Origin: Halobacterium wangiae
GTDB lineage: Archaea > Halobacteriota > Halobacteria > Halobacteriales > Halobacteriaceae
Assembly (NCBI RefSeq): GCF_021249345.1
Contig: NZ_CP089588.1
Span: 1,550,001 to 1,614,000, forward strand
DNA length: 64,000 nt
Direction: 5' to 3'
Under the pieces are notes generated by a model that was not told the DNA's origin, did not search any database, and worked only from the letters and a program-made list of their open reading frames with translations. The translations under genes and the position numbers were made by a program. Positions 25,789 through 35,117 of the stretch are shown piece after piece (position 1 is the stretch's first letter; every line of letters begins with the position of its first letter).

Positions 25789-27462
25789 ATGGCAGGCGAT
25801 AACGTAAGCCGACGAAGCTTCCTGAAGGCAGCGGGGACCGCGACGGTCGCCGCGACATCGACAGCAGGGTGTACGAGTCTCATGGGCGGCGGCGATGGTG
25901 GCGGCGGCACCCTCGTCTACTCCCGTGGTGACCACCCGAGCAACTACGACCCCCAGCAGACCACCAGCGGCGAGGTGGCGAAGGTCACGAACCAGGTCTT
26001 CGACACGACCGTCGACTTCAAGCCGGGCAGCGGTGGCGCGCTCACCGACGGCCTCGCCAAGGAGTGGTCCCTGGACGGGAAGACGGCGACCATCACGCTC
26101 AAGGAGGATGTCACGTTCCACAACGGCGAGGAACTCACGTCCGCGGACGTCCGTGCGACCATCCGACGCTTCATCGACGAGGAGTACAAGTACTTCCTCG
26201 GCGAGAACCGCTCGGGATACGCCTCTGTCACCTTCGGTGACTGGATCGAGAGCATGGAGGAGAGCGGCACGTACGAGCTCACCATCAACCTGAGCCAGCG
26301 CTACGCGCCGTTCGTCCGGAACCTCGCGATGTTCGCGGCCGCCATCCTCTCGAAGGCGCAGATCGAGGAGATGGGCGAGGGCGCGGACGCCCAGGCCGAA
26401 CTCGGTACGGACCCGCAGGGGACCGGCCCGTTCGTCTTCGAGGAGCTCGACAACGACAACGAGCGCATCCGCTTCAGCGCGTACGACGACTTCTGGGGCG
26501 ACGGCCCGAAGGTCGACGAACTGATCATCAAGACGATCAAGTCCAACTCGACGCGCGCCCAGGACCTCATCAACGGTGACAGCCACCTCACCGACAACCT
26601 CAGCGCGCAGGCCATCCAGCAGATCGACAACTCCGACTCGGCGTCCTCGAAGCTGAAGGACGGCATCAACATCGGCTACATGGCGTTCAACCAGTCCCGG
26701 AAGGAGGCCTTCCGGAAGCCGAAGGTCCGCCGCGCCATCAGCTACGCCGTGGACACGGAGGCCATCGTGGACTCCATCTACCAGGGCTTCGCGTCGCAGG
26801 CCGACCAGCCGCTCCCGCCGAACGTCCTCGGTCACAACGACGACCTGGACCCGTACCCGCAGGACCAGGAGGAGGCGACGCAGCTCCTCGAAGAGGCCGG
26901 CGAGACGGACCTCACCTTCGAGCTCGCGACGTTCTCGAACCCGCGTGGCTACAACCCGAGCCCGGTCGAAACGGCGAACCAGATCAAGTCGGACCTCGAA
27001 GACATCGGCATCACGGTCGAGATCAACCAGTTCTCCTCGTTCGGTCCGTACATCGAATACACGTACGCGGGGAAGCACGACGCGGCGCTGCTCGGCTGGT
27101 ACACCGACAACGCCGACCCGGACAACTTCCTCTACGTGCTCCTGCACCCCGGCGTCTCCGTCGACGACGTGCCGAGCGGCCAGGACTACGTGGACTGGGA
27201 GACGAAGGCCAACGCCTCCAACATCTCCGCGTGGGCGAACACGGACTACATGGAGCTCGTCAACCAGGGACAGACGACCTACGACGAGGGCGAGCGCGAA
27301 GAGCTCTACCTCGAGGCGACCAAGCTGGCCCACGAGCAGGCTCCGTGGGTGTACCTCGACTACGCGCAGACCACGCGTGGCGTCCACGAGTCGGTGAAGT
27401 CGGACAGCTTCATCGTGAGCTCCGTCGGCCAGCCGTACCTGGAGCTCGTCGAACTGAAGTGA
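25789..27462 (+). CDS. Peptide/nickel-type substrate-binding lipoprotein (SBP family 5)
   Basis: 557 residues. SRRSFLKAAG is the Tat motif and STAGC the lipobox, so the protein sits anchored outside the membrane. The family-5 pattern is clear: PSNYDPQQ, AKEWSLDGKTATITLKEDVTFHNGEELTSADV near the N-terminus, and a C-terminal ALLGWYTDNADPDNFLY. It binds a peptide or similar ligand and hands it to the two permeases that follow. It is longer than a nickel binder usually is. Ligand unknown. Confidence 0.93.
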   Translation: MAGDNVSRRSFLKAAGTATVAATSTAGCTSLMGGGDGGGGTLVYSRGDHPSNYDPQQTTSGEVAKVTNQVFDTTVDFKPGSGGALTDGLAKEWSLDGKTATITLKEDVTFHNGEELTSADVRATIRRFIDEEYKYFLGENRSGYASVTFGDWIESMEESGTYELTINLSQRYAPFVRNLAMFAAAILSKAQIEEMGEGADAQAELGTDPQGTGPFVFEELDNDNERIRFSAYDDFWGDGPKVDELIIKTIKSNSTRAQDLINGDSHLTDNLSAQAIQQIDNSDSASSKLKDGINIGYMAFNQSRKEAFRKPKVRRAISYAVDTEAIVDSIYQGFASQADQPLPPNVLGHNDDLDPYPQDQEEATQLLEEAGETDLTFELATFSNPRGYNPSPVETANQIKSDLEDIGITVEINQFSSFGPYIEYTYAGKHDAALLGWYTDNADPDNFLYVLLHPGVSVDDVPSGQDYVDWETKANASNISAWANTDYMELVNQGQTTYDEGEREELYLEATKLAHEQAPWVYLDYAQTTRGVHESVKSDSFIVSSVGQPYLELVELK

Positions 27463-27548
27463 GGTTGCGGGGGTAGTCCCCGTCCACCGCCGTCGCGAAG
27501 TAACGTTCATACGGCCGGACGACACACGTCCGGACACTACTCATATAC

Positions 27549-28592
27549 ATGGTCTCGAAGCGGTTCATCCTGAAACGGCTGCTGTTGCTCGTGCCGGTAC
27601 TTCTCGGCGTAGCGACGTTCGTCTTCGTCATTCTCCACCTCTCCGGTGGTGACCCCGCGCGGGTCATCCTCGGACAGCGCGCCTCCCAGGCGCGCGTCCT
27701 CGAGTTACGCCAGAACCTCGGCTTGAACGACCCCCTCTACGTCCAGTACGGTCGGTTCCTCCTGGACGTCGTCCAGTTCGACTTCGGCCAGTCCTACAAG
27801 GTCGCACAGGGCCAGCCGGTCCGCAGCATCCTGGCCTCGCGGCTCCCGATCACCATCGAACTCGCGCTGTACGGCCAGTTCATCGGCCTGCTGATCGGCC
27901 TGCCGCTGGGCGTCATCTCCGCGGTGAAACAGGACTCCATCGTCGACCACCTCGGTCGCGTCGGCGCGCTGTCGGGCATCTCCATCCCCATCTACTGGTC
28001 TGGCCCAATGCTCATCCTGTTCTTCTCGACGTTCCTCGGCATCTTCCCGGCGAGCGGCCGCATCGACTCGACGATGTTCCTCGCCGACCACTGGACGCTG
28101 TTCGGTATGGAACTTCCCCTCACCGGCATGGTGACCGTGGACACGCTCCTGCTCGGGCGGCTGGAGGCGTGGTTCTCGGCGGTCCGGCACATGTTCCTGC
28201 CGGCGGCGACCATCGGCATCTACTCGCTCGCGCTCATCTCTCGGATGATGCGGTCGTCGATGCTGGAGGTCGTGCGCCAGGACTACATGCGGACGGCGCG
28301 CGCGAAGGGCCAGGGCTCGAAGATCACCATCATGAAACACGGCTTCCGGAACGCCCTCATCCCCGTCGTGACTGTCATCGGCATTCAGTTCGGCACGCTG
28401 CTCGGTGGCGCGGTCCTCACGGAGACCGTCTTCAGCATCAACGGTATCGGGACGACCATCGTCGCCGCCATCAACGCGACGGACTACCCGCTCGTCCAGG
28501 GCGCCGTGCTGACGTTCGCGCTGCTGTTCACGCTCGTGAACCTCGGCGTCGACATCACCTACAGCTACCTCGACCCCCGCATCCAACAGTGA
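27549..28592 (+). CDS. Peptide ABC transporter permease 1 (DppB type)
   Basis: 347 residues. The N-terminal KRLLLLVPVLLGVATFVFVILHLSGGDPAR is diagnostic of the DppB family. Six membrane segments are visible, and the EAA loop near RQDYMRTARAKGQG contacts the ATPase. It pairs with the next gene to form the channel. The gap to the following start is one base, so translation is probably coupled. Confidence 0.93.
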   Translation: MVSKRFILKRLLLLVPVLLGVATFVFVILHLSGGDPARVILGQRASQARVLELRQNLGLNDPLYVQYGRFLLDVVQFDFGQSYKVAQGQPVRSILASRLPITIELALYGQFIGLLIGLPLGVISAVKQDSIVDHLGRVGALSGISIPIYWSGPMLILFFSTFLGIFPASGRIDSTMFLADHWTLFGMELPLTGMVTVDTLLLGRLEAWFSAVRHMFLPAATIGIYSLALISRMMRSSMLEVVRQDYMRTARAKGQGSKITIMKHGFRNALIPVVTVIGIQFGTLLGGAVLTETVFSINGIGTTIVAAINATDYPLVQGAVLTFALLFTLVNLGVDITYSYLDPRIQQ

Positions 28593-28593
28593 A

Positions 28594-29532
28594 ATGAGCA
28601 CGACCGAAACATCGTCTCAACCGGCGGAGCGCGGCTTCGTAGACCGCTTACGCTCCTCGCAGTTCCTCTCGGAGCTGCTGTCGAATCGCATCGCGCTCAC
28701 CGGCATCGTCATCATCGTCGCGATGGTCCTCATCGCGCTGTACGCGCGCATCTTCATGGACGTCAATGTGCTCGCCAGCTCGCGTCTCGGCGGCACGATC
28801 CCGGACCGCGCGCCCCCGGGCTGGGCCGGTCCCGCCCCAGCGGACACGTACCTCTTCGGGACGGACGCGGCCGCCCGCGACATCTTCAAGCGCACGCTGT
28901 ACGGCGCCTGGGTCGCGCTGAAGTTCGGCACCATCGCCGTCGGCGTCTCGACGGTCGCCGGCATCGCGCTGGGTACCATCGCGGCCTACTACAGCGACCT
29001 CACCGACAACGTCATCATGCGCACGATGGACGTGCTGCTGGCGTTCCCGTCGCTGCTGCTCGCGCTCGCGCTGGTCTCCATCTTCGGCGCGGGCCTCTGG
29101 AAGGCCACCGCCGCGCTCATCCTCGTCTACACGCCCCGGTTCGCCCGCGTCGTGCGCGGCGCGGCGCTGAAAGTGCTCGAGGACGAGTACATCGAGGCGA
29201 CCGAAGCGCTCGGCGCGAAGGACCCCCGCGTCCTCGTGCGCCACGTCGTCCCGAACTCGCTGGCGCCCATCACGGTGCAGTCCACGCTGAACTTCGGGCT
29301 CGCCATCATCGACATCGCGGCGCTGTCGTTCCTCGGGTTCGGCGCACAGGCTGGCATGCCGTCCTGGGGGTTGATGCTCTCGAACGGCGTGAAGAACGGC
29401 CTCCTCACCGGGAAGTGGTGGATGTCCGTCTTCCCGGGGCTGTTCCTCGCGATTACGGTCCTCGGGTTCAACCTCCTCGGGGACGGGATGCGCGACGCCC
29501 TCGACCCGCGGATGCGGGAGACGGTCGACTGA
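28594..29532 (+). CDS. Peptide ABC transporter permease 2 (DppC type)
   Basis: 312 residues. The N-terminal segment LTGIVIIVAMVLIALYARIF and TYLFGTDAAARDIFKR (LGTDxxGRD-like) are typical of DppC. The EAA loop is YIEATEALGAKDPRVLVRHVVPNS, and it ends with FNLLGDGMRDALDPRMRE. About six membrane segments. It completes the transmembrane channel with the previous gene. Confidence 0.93.
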   Translation: MSTTETSSQPAERGFVDRLRSSQFLSELLSNRIALTGIVIIVAMVLIALYARIFMDVNVLASSRLGGTIPDRAPPGWAGPAPADTYLFGTDAAARDIFKRTLYGAWVALKFGTIAVGVSTVAGIALGTIAAYYSDLTDNVIMRTMDVLLAFPSLLLALALVSIFGAGLWKATAALILVYTPRFARVVRGAALKVLEDEYIEATEALGAKDPRVLVRHVVPNSLAPITVQSTLNFGLAIIDIAALSFLGFGAQAGMPSWGLMLSNGVKNGLLTGKWWMSVFPGLFLAITVLGFNLLGDGMRDALDPRMRETVD

Positions 29533-29535
29533 CCG

Positions 29536-29892
29536 ATGCAGGAGGGCGTCGAGGCACGGGGCCGCGACTGGGGGCTGCTCGCCCGCTTCGCCGGCGCCGG
29601 CTTCGTCGCCGCGTTCTCGCTGTTCTACGCGCTCGTCTTCGGCCTCGGTTACGCGCCCCGTACGGCGAGTGGGCTGGCGTTTCCACTCGCGGCGATCCCG
29701 TTCGCCCTCGGCCTCATCGGCTGGTCCGCAGTGTTGCTGTCGGGCGAGGCTGTCGAGACGTTCTCGACGGAACTCGGCATCAGCGATAGCTGGACCGTCG
29801 AGAGCGGCCGGCAGGCGATGGCCGTCCTCCTCGTCTTCGGCCTCGGCGGCATGGTCGGCGCCGCCGTCGCTGGCGCGCCCTACGGTGTCTGA
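29536..29892 (+). CDS. Small three-segment membrane protein after the peptide permeases
   Basis: 118 residues with three hydrophobic stretches: FAGAGFVAAFSLFYALVFGLGYA, LAFPLAAIPFALGLIGWSAVLL and AMAVLLVFGLGGMVGAAVAGA. No family motif is known to me. Its ATG is three bases after the DppC stop, which makes it part of the transporter operon. It could be an accessory subunit or simply a passenger. Confidence 0.7.
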   Translation: MQEGVEARGRDWGLLARFAGAGFVAAFSLFYALVFGLGYAPRTASGLAFPLAAIPFALGLIGWSAVLLSGEAVETFSTELGISDSWTVESGRQAMAVLLVFGLGGMVGAAVAGAPYGV

Positions 29893-29916
29893 CTGCCCAG
29901 AATCTCCGTCTCTTCC

Positions 29917-31182
29917 TCAGCTTCGGACGTTCTCGCCGGCGTGGTCCACGAACGTCTCGCCGTCCCAGACGACGGTTCCGCGGACCATCGTCCACTCCGG
30001 GAACACGCCCTCCATCCCCTCGAACGGCGTCCACCCGCAGTTCGAGTGGCAGTCTGCGCCCCGGATCTCCCGCGAGTCGTCGGGGTCGACGAGCACGAGG
30101 TCGGCGTCCCGGCCGGCCTCGATTCGCCCCTTCCGGGGCAGGTCGAAGATTGCGGCGGGGTTCGCGGCGGTCACGTCCCGCACGCGTTCGTAGGTGAGTT
30201 CTCCCTCGCTGGCAGCCTGCAACAGCAGGGGGAGCGCCGTCTCGACCCCCGGCACGCCGGAGGGCGCGTCCCAGATGCTCGCGTCTTTCTCCTCGCGCGT
30301 GTGGGGTGCGTGGTCGGTCGCTACGACGTCCACGCGGCCGTCGGCCAGTCGATCGAACAGCGCCTCCCGTCGCTCCTCGCTACGCAGCGGGGGGTTCATC
30401 CGCCCGAACGTCCCCAACTCGTCGAGGTCGACCCGCGAGAGGAAGAGGTGGTGCGGGGTCACCTCGCAGGTGGCGCCGCCCGCCCTCGCCGCGTCGACGC
30501 CCTCCGGGGTGGACGTGTGGGCGACGTGGACGGTCGCTCCAGCCTCGCTACCGACCGTCACGGCGCGTTCGACGGCGGCCGCCTCTGCCCCGGCGGTGCG
30601 GTAGGCGCTCCACGCGTCGGCGTCGTCGCGCTCCTTCGCTGCGCTATCGAAGCGGTCGGCGTCCTCCGCGTGGACCGTGACGACGACGTCCTCGTCCGCC
30701 GCGAGCTCACAGGCCTCGCGGAACAACGCGGCCTCGATACCCATGTCGCCCGTCGAGTCCGCGAGGAACACCTCGCCGAGCGCGAACAGTGGTCGGTTGA
30801 ACAGCGAGTCGGGGTCCCAGTCGGGCGTGACGCCGCCGTTGATGCCCCAGTCGACGAGCGAGTCGGCGGCGAACGCTGCCTTCTCGTCGAACGCCGCGCC
30901 CGTCACCGTCGCCGGGTCCGTGTTCGGCTGGTCGACGACGGTGGTGACGCCGCCCGCGGCCGCGCTACGCGACCCCGACGCCCACGTCTCCTTGTGGCCG
31001 TAGCCCGGCTGGCGGAAGTGGACGTGGACGTCGATCATCCCCGGGAGGAGCAGTTTGCCGCTGGCGTCGACGAGTTCGTCGCCAGCGAGGGACTCGCCGA
31101 CGGCGTCGATGCGGCCGTCGTCGCCGACGCGCACGTCCCGCGTCCGGCCGTCCGCGAGCGTGGCGTTCCGGATGACCTGCAT
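29917..31182 (-). CDS. pyrC: Dihydroorotase
   Basis: 421 residues. The zinc ligands are visible in DVHVHFRQPG near the N-terminus, VTVHAED, HVAHTSTPE and the catalytic Asp in VATDHAPHT. GVPGVETALPLLL is the substrate loop region. The enzyme cyclises carbamoyl aspartate in pyrimidine synthesis. The start MQVIRNATL is the usual family N-terminus. The lysine that is carbamylated in type I enzymes is not obvious here, as in other class II or archaeal types. It stands alone. Confidence 0.93.
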   Translation of the reverse strand: MQVIRNATLADGRTRDVRVGDDGRIDAVGESLAGDELVDASGKLLLPGMIDVHVHFRQPGYGHKETWASGSRSAAAGGVTTVVDQPNTDPATVTGAAFDEKAAFAADSLVDWGINGGVTPDWDPDSLFNRPLFALGEVFLADSTGDMGIEAALFREACELAADEDVVVTVHAEDADRFDSAAKERDDADAWSAYRTAGAEAAAVERAVTVGSEAGATVHVAHTSTPEGVDAARAGGATCEVTPHHLFLSRVDLDELGTFGRMNPPLRSEERREALFDRLADGRVDVVATDHAPHTREEKDASIWDAPSGVPGVETALPLLLQAASEGELTYERVRDVTAANPAAIFDLPRKGRIEAGRDADLVLVDPDDSREIRGADCHSNCGWTPFEGMEGVFPEWTMVRGTVVWDGETFVDHAGENVRS

Positions 31183-31206
31183 ACGCGGACTCTCTCGGCA
31201 GCGCGC

Positions 31207-31959
31207 CTAAGTGCTGCGGAGCCAGTCGGGCGGGGTGACGCGCGTCTCGTTCACGCCCGTGACGCGGAACTCGAGTGACTGGCTCGCCGCCGTTCCACTG
31301 TCCTGGAAGCGGACGCGCAACGAGTACGCTCGAACGAACCCGCGGTCGTCGACGACGAGGCGTGCGCTCACACGCTCTACGTGCTCTCGCTTCCAGGGAA
31401 CGTACGAGGCGTCTTCTGCCGACTCGAGGGAATCAGATTCGAAGACGTACGCGCCGTCGCGGTGTCCGCTGAATTCGTAGTCGAAGCTCGCGACGACCGC
31501 GGGGAGGGGCAACTGCACTTCGGACGCCCAGACGTAGTTGGAGTGGAACGCGTACTGTGGCTCCGTGCGCGCCCGATACTCGGTCTCCTCGCCGCTATCG
31601 TCGTACTCGACGTACCTGCCGCTGCGGTTCACGTACGTCGTCTCTGTCGAAGCGCCGTCCGGCCGTACGTATCGTTCGTTGAGGGTGGCTCGCCTCAACG
31701 GCTGGTCCAAGTGTAGTTCGGTGGCTCGAACGACGCTCCCGTTTTTCGCCTGACTGAGCTCGATGCGGTACGAGGAAGCGTTTTCGAGCGCCCTCCTGTG
31801 GCTGTCGTACAACGCTCTGACGTCGGCCTGGTCCCCGTTCGTGACCGTTCGGACGACGGCGTCGTCGCTGTAGTCCGGCGCTGGACCCGTTGGAGCGGTC
31901 AGACAGCCTGCGGGAGCGACGAGGAGGACCACTGCAAGGGCGGCACACACCTCTCGCAT
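31207..31959 (-). CDS. Haloarchaeal lipoprotein of unknown function
   Basis: 250 residues. The signal AALAVVLLVAPAGC is a Sec or Tat-independent lipobox without a twin arginine. The mature part is rich in beta strands (SYRIELSQAKNGSVVRATELHL, RYVEYDDSG, GAYVFESDSLESAED) and resembles LolA/LppX-like sheets, as in several haloarchaeal lipoprotein families. No catalytic motif. The fold comment is only an impression. Confidence 0.7.
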   Translation of the reverse strand: MREVCAALAVVLLVAPAGCLTAPTGPAPDYSDDAVVRTVTNGDQADVRALYDSHRRALENASSYRIELSQAKNGSVVRATELHLDQPLRRATLNERYVRPDGASTETTYVNRSGRYVEYDDSGEETEYRARTEPQYAFHSNYVWASEVQLPLPAVVASFDYEFSGHRDGAYVFESDSLESAEDASYVPWKREHVERVSARLVVDDRGFVRAYSLRVRFQDSGTAASQSLEFRVTGVNETRVTPPDWLRST

Positions 31960-32001
31960 ATTCCCGCCTCGTTCGTGTCAGAGATAATTCTTCTGGTAGC
32001 T

Positions 32002-32676
32002 CTACGTTCCCACCCGCCGGACGTCCGGGTCGGCGTCCCCGACGAGCGTGGCCTCCAGTTCGTCGCGCACGCGCCCGGTGTCGCCGCCGCTGGCCGCGAC
32101 GCTCCCCACGGAGTCTGGGTCGAAGGGGACGCCTAGCGCCGGGTAGACGTCGGCGAGCACGCTCACGATCTCCTCGCGGTCGTCGACGACGAGCACGCCC
32201 GAGGTGAGCGCCGCGCCCTTCGTCACGCGCTGGGCGACGCCCGCGAGTTTCCCGTCCGCGGAGACGGAGTGGTCGCCCGGGCAGAACGAGTCCGGCGGTT
32301 CGCCCTCGCTCGCCTGGACTCCCACGGCGTCGAGCGCGCCGACGACGTCCGCGACCATCGCGTCGTAGCGCTCGGAGAGTCCCGTCCGGAGGTCCGCGAC
32401 CGGTTCGATGCGCGCGAACGCCAGCGTCGTCTCCGTGTACGCGACGGCCCGCCCGCCGACGCCGCGCTCGACCGGCGGGAAGCCGTGGTCGCGGGCCGCC
32501 GCCTTCGCGTCGCTGTAGCCGTCCTCGTTCGCGTCCCGCCGCCCGAACGCTAGCTGCCGACCGGGCGCCCACACGCGGACTGCCGGCTCGCCGTGCTCGC
32601 GGACGAACTCGAGGAGGTCCCGGGTCACCTCGCGGTCCGCGTCCCGACTGCTCGCTCGACCGCGCAGCACTCGCAT
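32002..32676 (-). CDS. Lipoate-protein ligase A-like (biotin/lipoate ligase fold)
   Basis: 224 residues. Family motifs in order are LAFGRRDA (RRxxGGGxxxH neighbour), ERGVGGRAVAYTETTLAFA, and SADGKLAGVAQRVTKGAAL, where the Lys of DGKLAG is the catalytic lysine. The fold joins lipoate or octanoate to carrier proteins. The canonical His of the GGGxVxH motif is replaced by GGRAVAY, so substrate or mechanism may differ. It lies alone, not near a 2-oxoacid dehydrogenase gene. Confidence 0.82.
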   Translation of the reverse strand: MRVLRGRASSRDADREVTRDLLEFVREHGEPAVRVWAPGRQLAFGRRDANEDGYSDAKAAARDHGFPPVERGVGGRAVAYTETTLAFARIEPVADLRTGLSERYDAMVADVVGALDAVGVQASEGEPPDSFCPGDHSVSADGKLAGVAQRVTKGAALTSGVLVVDDREEIVSVLADVYPALGVPFDPDSVGSVAASGGDTGRVRDELEATLVGDADPDVRRVGT

Positions 32677-32727
32677 ACGGTCGCTACGGACCGACGCCCG
32701 TAACTCTTCTCGGTTCCAACCCGGCGC

Positions 32728-33543
32728 ATGGTCACGCTGGACGGCGACGTCCTACGCCGGTACCCGCGCGTCTCCCGTTACAACTCCCCGTACCCCGCTC
32801 ACGACGCGGGGTGTGCCGTCGACCTGTATCCTGGCACTGACCGTGCTGGGAGTCCCGTCGCCGGCGACGTCGTCGAGACGCGGACCGTGCGCTGTCCAGA
32901 CCAGCCGTACGCCGAGGACGAAGACCACCTCGTCGTCGTGGACACGGGCGAGTACCTGGCACGCATGCTCCACGTCGACCCGGCGGTCGAACCCGGCGAC
33001 ACTCTCGCCGTGGGCGACCACGTCGGTCGGCTGGTGCGCTCGGGCTTCTTCGCGCCGTGGGTCGACAACCACGTCCACCTCGGGTTCCGCGAACGCGACC
33101 AGAACGCGGTGCGGGCCTCGGGGTCGCTGCCGCTCGACCTCGGGTTGCCGGTCGAGTCGGTGGCCTGGGACGGCACCGGCCGCGTCGTCGAGACGGGCGA
33201 GACGTGGGCGCGCCTCGACGCGCCCGAACACCCCGCGCCCGGCGAGACGTTCGCGGGACTCGCGGCCGACGACGGCGCGGTCATCGACGGCGGCCTCCCG
33301 CACTACGAGGCCGGCGGTGCGACCGGCGACGCCGACACCGTCTCGCTGCTCGGCACCGTCGTCGGGGACCGCCGCAACGACCGGACGGTGACGTGGCGGG
33401 ACGTCACGCCGACCGCGAACGGTGTCCCGATCCGGGGGCTGTCGCTGTGGCTCGGCGTCGACGACCTCGGCCTGAAACTCGTCTGTCCCGGCCACGACCT
33501 CTCGGTCGGCGACCGCGTCGACGTGGGGTTCCGGGAGCAGTAG
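32728..33543 (+). CDS. M23/LytM-like protein with altered metal site
   Basis: 271 residues, no signal peptide. The part GCAVDLYPGTDRAGSPVAGDVVE, then LVVVDTGEYLARMLHVD, GDTLAVGDHVG and NHVHLGFRERD follows the lysostaphin-type M23 fold step by step. Asp32 and His115-x-His117 correspond to metal and catalytic residues, but the first metal-binding His of the H-x3-D motif is Gly28; the nearest His is residue 25. After residue 130 a second part of about 140 residues is unknown. It is probably cytoplasmic, and may be catalytically changed or dead. Confidence 0.6.
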   Translation: MVTLDGDVLRRYPRVSRYNSPYPAHDAGCAVDLYPGTDRAGSPVAGDVVETRTVRCPDQPYAEDEDHLVVVDTGEYLARMLHVDPAVEPGDTLAVGDHVGRLVRSGFFAPWVDNHVHLGFRERDQNAVRASGSLPLDLGLPVESVAWDGTGRVVETGETWARLDAPEHPAPGETFAGLAADDGAVIDGGLPHYEAGGATGDADTVSLLGTVVGDRRNDRTVTWRDVTPTANGVPIRGLSLWLGVDDLGLKLVCPGHDLSVGDRVDVGFREQ

Positions 33544-33555
33544 TCCCCTCGCGGT

Positions 33556-34953
33556 CTACGCGGTCGCGTCCGTCTCGGCCGTGGTGTCGGCGTCCACGTC
33601 GTAGCCCGCGGTGTGGAACGAGCCGAGGCAGTTGTAGAGGCCGCGCTCGTAGATGTCGGGCACCTTGCTGATGCCGATGTGGGACCCGATCTTCGCGTCC
33701 GCCCAGTAGGCGCTGTGCGGTCCCTCGAACAGCCGGCGCAGCAGGCGGGGGTCGACGTCCATCTTCACCCAGCCGTCGTAGTCGTCCGTGTCGACGTCGT
33801 GGACGACCCTGTAGCCCTCGCCGTCCATCGACAGTTCGAGGCAGGCGTCGTCGACGAGCGGCAGGAGCACGGTCGTGTCGCTGCTGAAGCCGATCTTCTC
33901 GCGTTTGGACTCCAGGCTCTCGTAGGCGTGGGGGAGGTAGGCTTTCAGTTCGTCGAGGGTGGGCATCGGGTCCGCCTCGTAGTCGAAGCTGCGCTCGGCG
34001 AGCACCTCGTCGATGTACTCCTGTTTGGCCTCCTTGTCGAGGGGTTCGAACGGCGCGGACACCTCCCTCGCGTCGAGGTCGACGTACTCGCCGGTGTTCA
34101 GGAAGACACACTCGTGGTCGTCGCTCGTGTGCTCGTCGAAGAACGCCTTCGCCTGCTCGCGTGGCGGGTTCGCGGTGTACTGGTTCAGGTCCGCGAGGTC
34201 GCCCGCGAGGACGTACTCGCCCGCGAACGGCATGTAGTAGTCCGGTTCGAAGAGGTCGACGAAGTTGAGCGCGAGTTCGTGTTTCTCCTGGATGACGCGG
34301 TCGCGCTCGGAGATCATCTCCTCGTGGGTGTAGTTCGTCACCGCCTGTGGGTAGAACTGCGCGGCGCTGTACTGGTGGCACAGCAGGTCGACACTCCCGT
34401 AGTCCTCCTTCACCTGCTCGCAGGTCGGCTCCACGAGCGGGTACGGGCAGTCGTTCGTGTTCACGACGACGTGGTCGCCGTCGTCGATGACCGCCATCGA
34501 GTCGACCTGTGTCGACCCCGTCTTGTCGGCCTCCGTGTCGTACCAGGTGCAGCCGAAGAAGTTCCCGCAGAGTTCGGGGTCGCAGCCGTCCGCCGCGAGC
34601 ACGTTGATGTGAACGTCGCCTTTCAGCTGCGTGCGGTCGTCGTGGGCGAGCTCGATGACCTCGAAGCCGAGGTCCTCGATTGCGTCCCGGAGGTAGTCCC
34701 AGCGGTAGTCGTGGATGAGCACGGGGATGTCCGTGTCCATCCGCCGGAGCGTCGCGGGGTCGAAGTGGTCCGGGTGGATGTGCGAGATGTAGATGTAGTC
34801 GAGGTCGTCGAAGTCCTCCGGCCCCTTCGCCGGTTCCGGGTAGTGGCACCACGATCCGTAGTACGCGCCGTCGACGAGCCACGGGTCACACAGGATGTCC
34901 GCGTCCTCGGCCTCGATGTGGATGGCGGCTGACGACAGGTACGTTACTTGCAT
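33556..34953 (-). CDS. Metallo-beta-lactamase fold protein, CMP-sialate hydroxylase-like
   Basis: 465 residues. The metal site HIHPDH is at residues 58-63 after LSSAAIHIEAEDADILCDPWL, the start typical of UlaG/CMAH-like proteins. HQYSAAQFYPQAVTNYTHEEM and LFEPDYYMPFAGEYVL resemble the middle of CMP-N-acetylneuraminate hydroxylases, and HTAGYDVDAD closes the protein. The Rieske iron-sulfur domain of true hydroxylases is absent. It may act on an activated sugar or a lipid phosphate. The likeness is by eye only. Confidence 0.65.
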   Translation of the reverse strand: MQVTYLSSAAIHIEAEDADILCDPWLVDGAYYGSWCHYPEPAKGPEDFDDLDYIYISHIHPDHFDPATLRRMDTDIPVLIHDYRWDYLRDAIEDLGFEVIELAHDDRTQLKGDVHINVLAADGCDPELCGNFFGCTWYDTEADKTGSTQVDSMAVIDDGDHVVVNTNDCPYPLVEPTCEQVKEDYGSVDLLCHQYSAAQFYPQAVTNYTHEEMISERDRVIQEKHELALNFVDLFEPDYYMPFAGEYVLAGDLADLNQYTANPPREQAKAFFDEHTSDDHECVFLNTGEYVDLDAREVSAPFEPLDKEAKQEYIDEVLAERSFDYEADPMPTLDELKAYLPHAYESLESKREKIGFSSDTTVLLPLVDDACLELSMDGEGYRVVHDVDTDDYDGWVKMDVDPRLLRRLFEGPHSAYWADAKIGSHIGISKVPDIYERGLYNCLGSFHTAGYDVDADTTAETDATA

Positions 34954-35117
34954 ACGTCCCGCTGAGGTGGTGTCGGGGCTTTGTTATCACTCGAGTACCG
35001 CCCGGAAGGCGGAGGCAGAACAGCCGTTACCGTGGGGCTTCAGCCGGGTAACGCCCCGCTACGAGCGCGCTCCCAGTAGGCGCTCCTTACCGCGAGCTAT
35101 CGGGAGTACGGGCCGGC

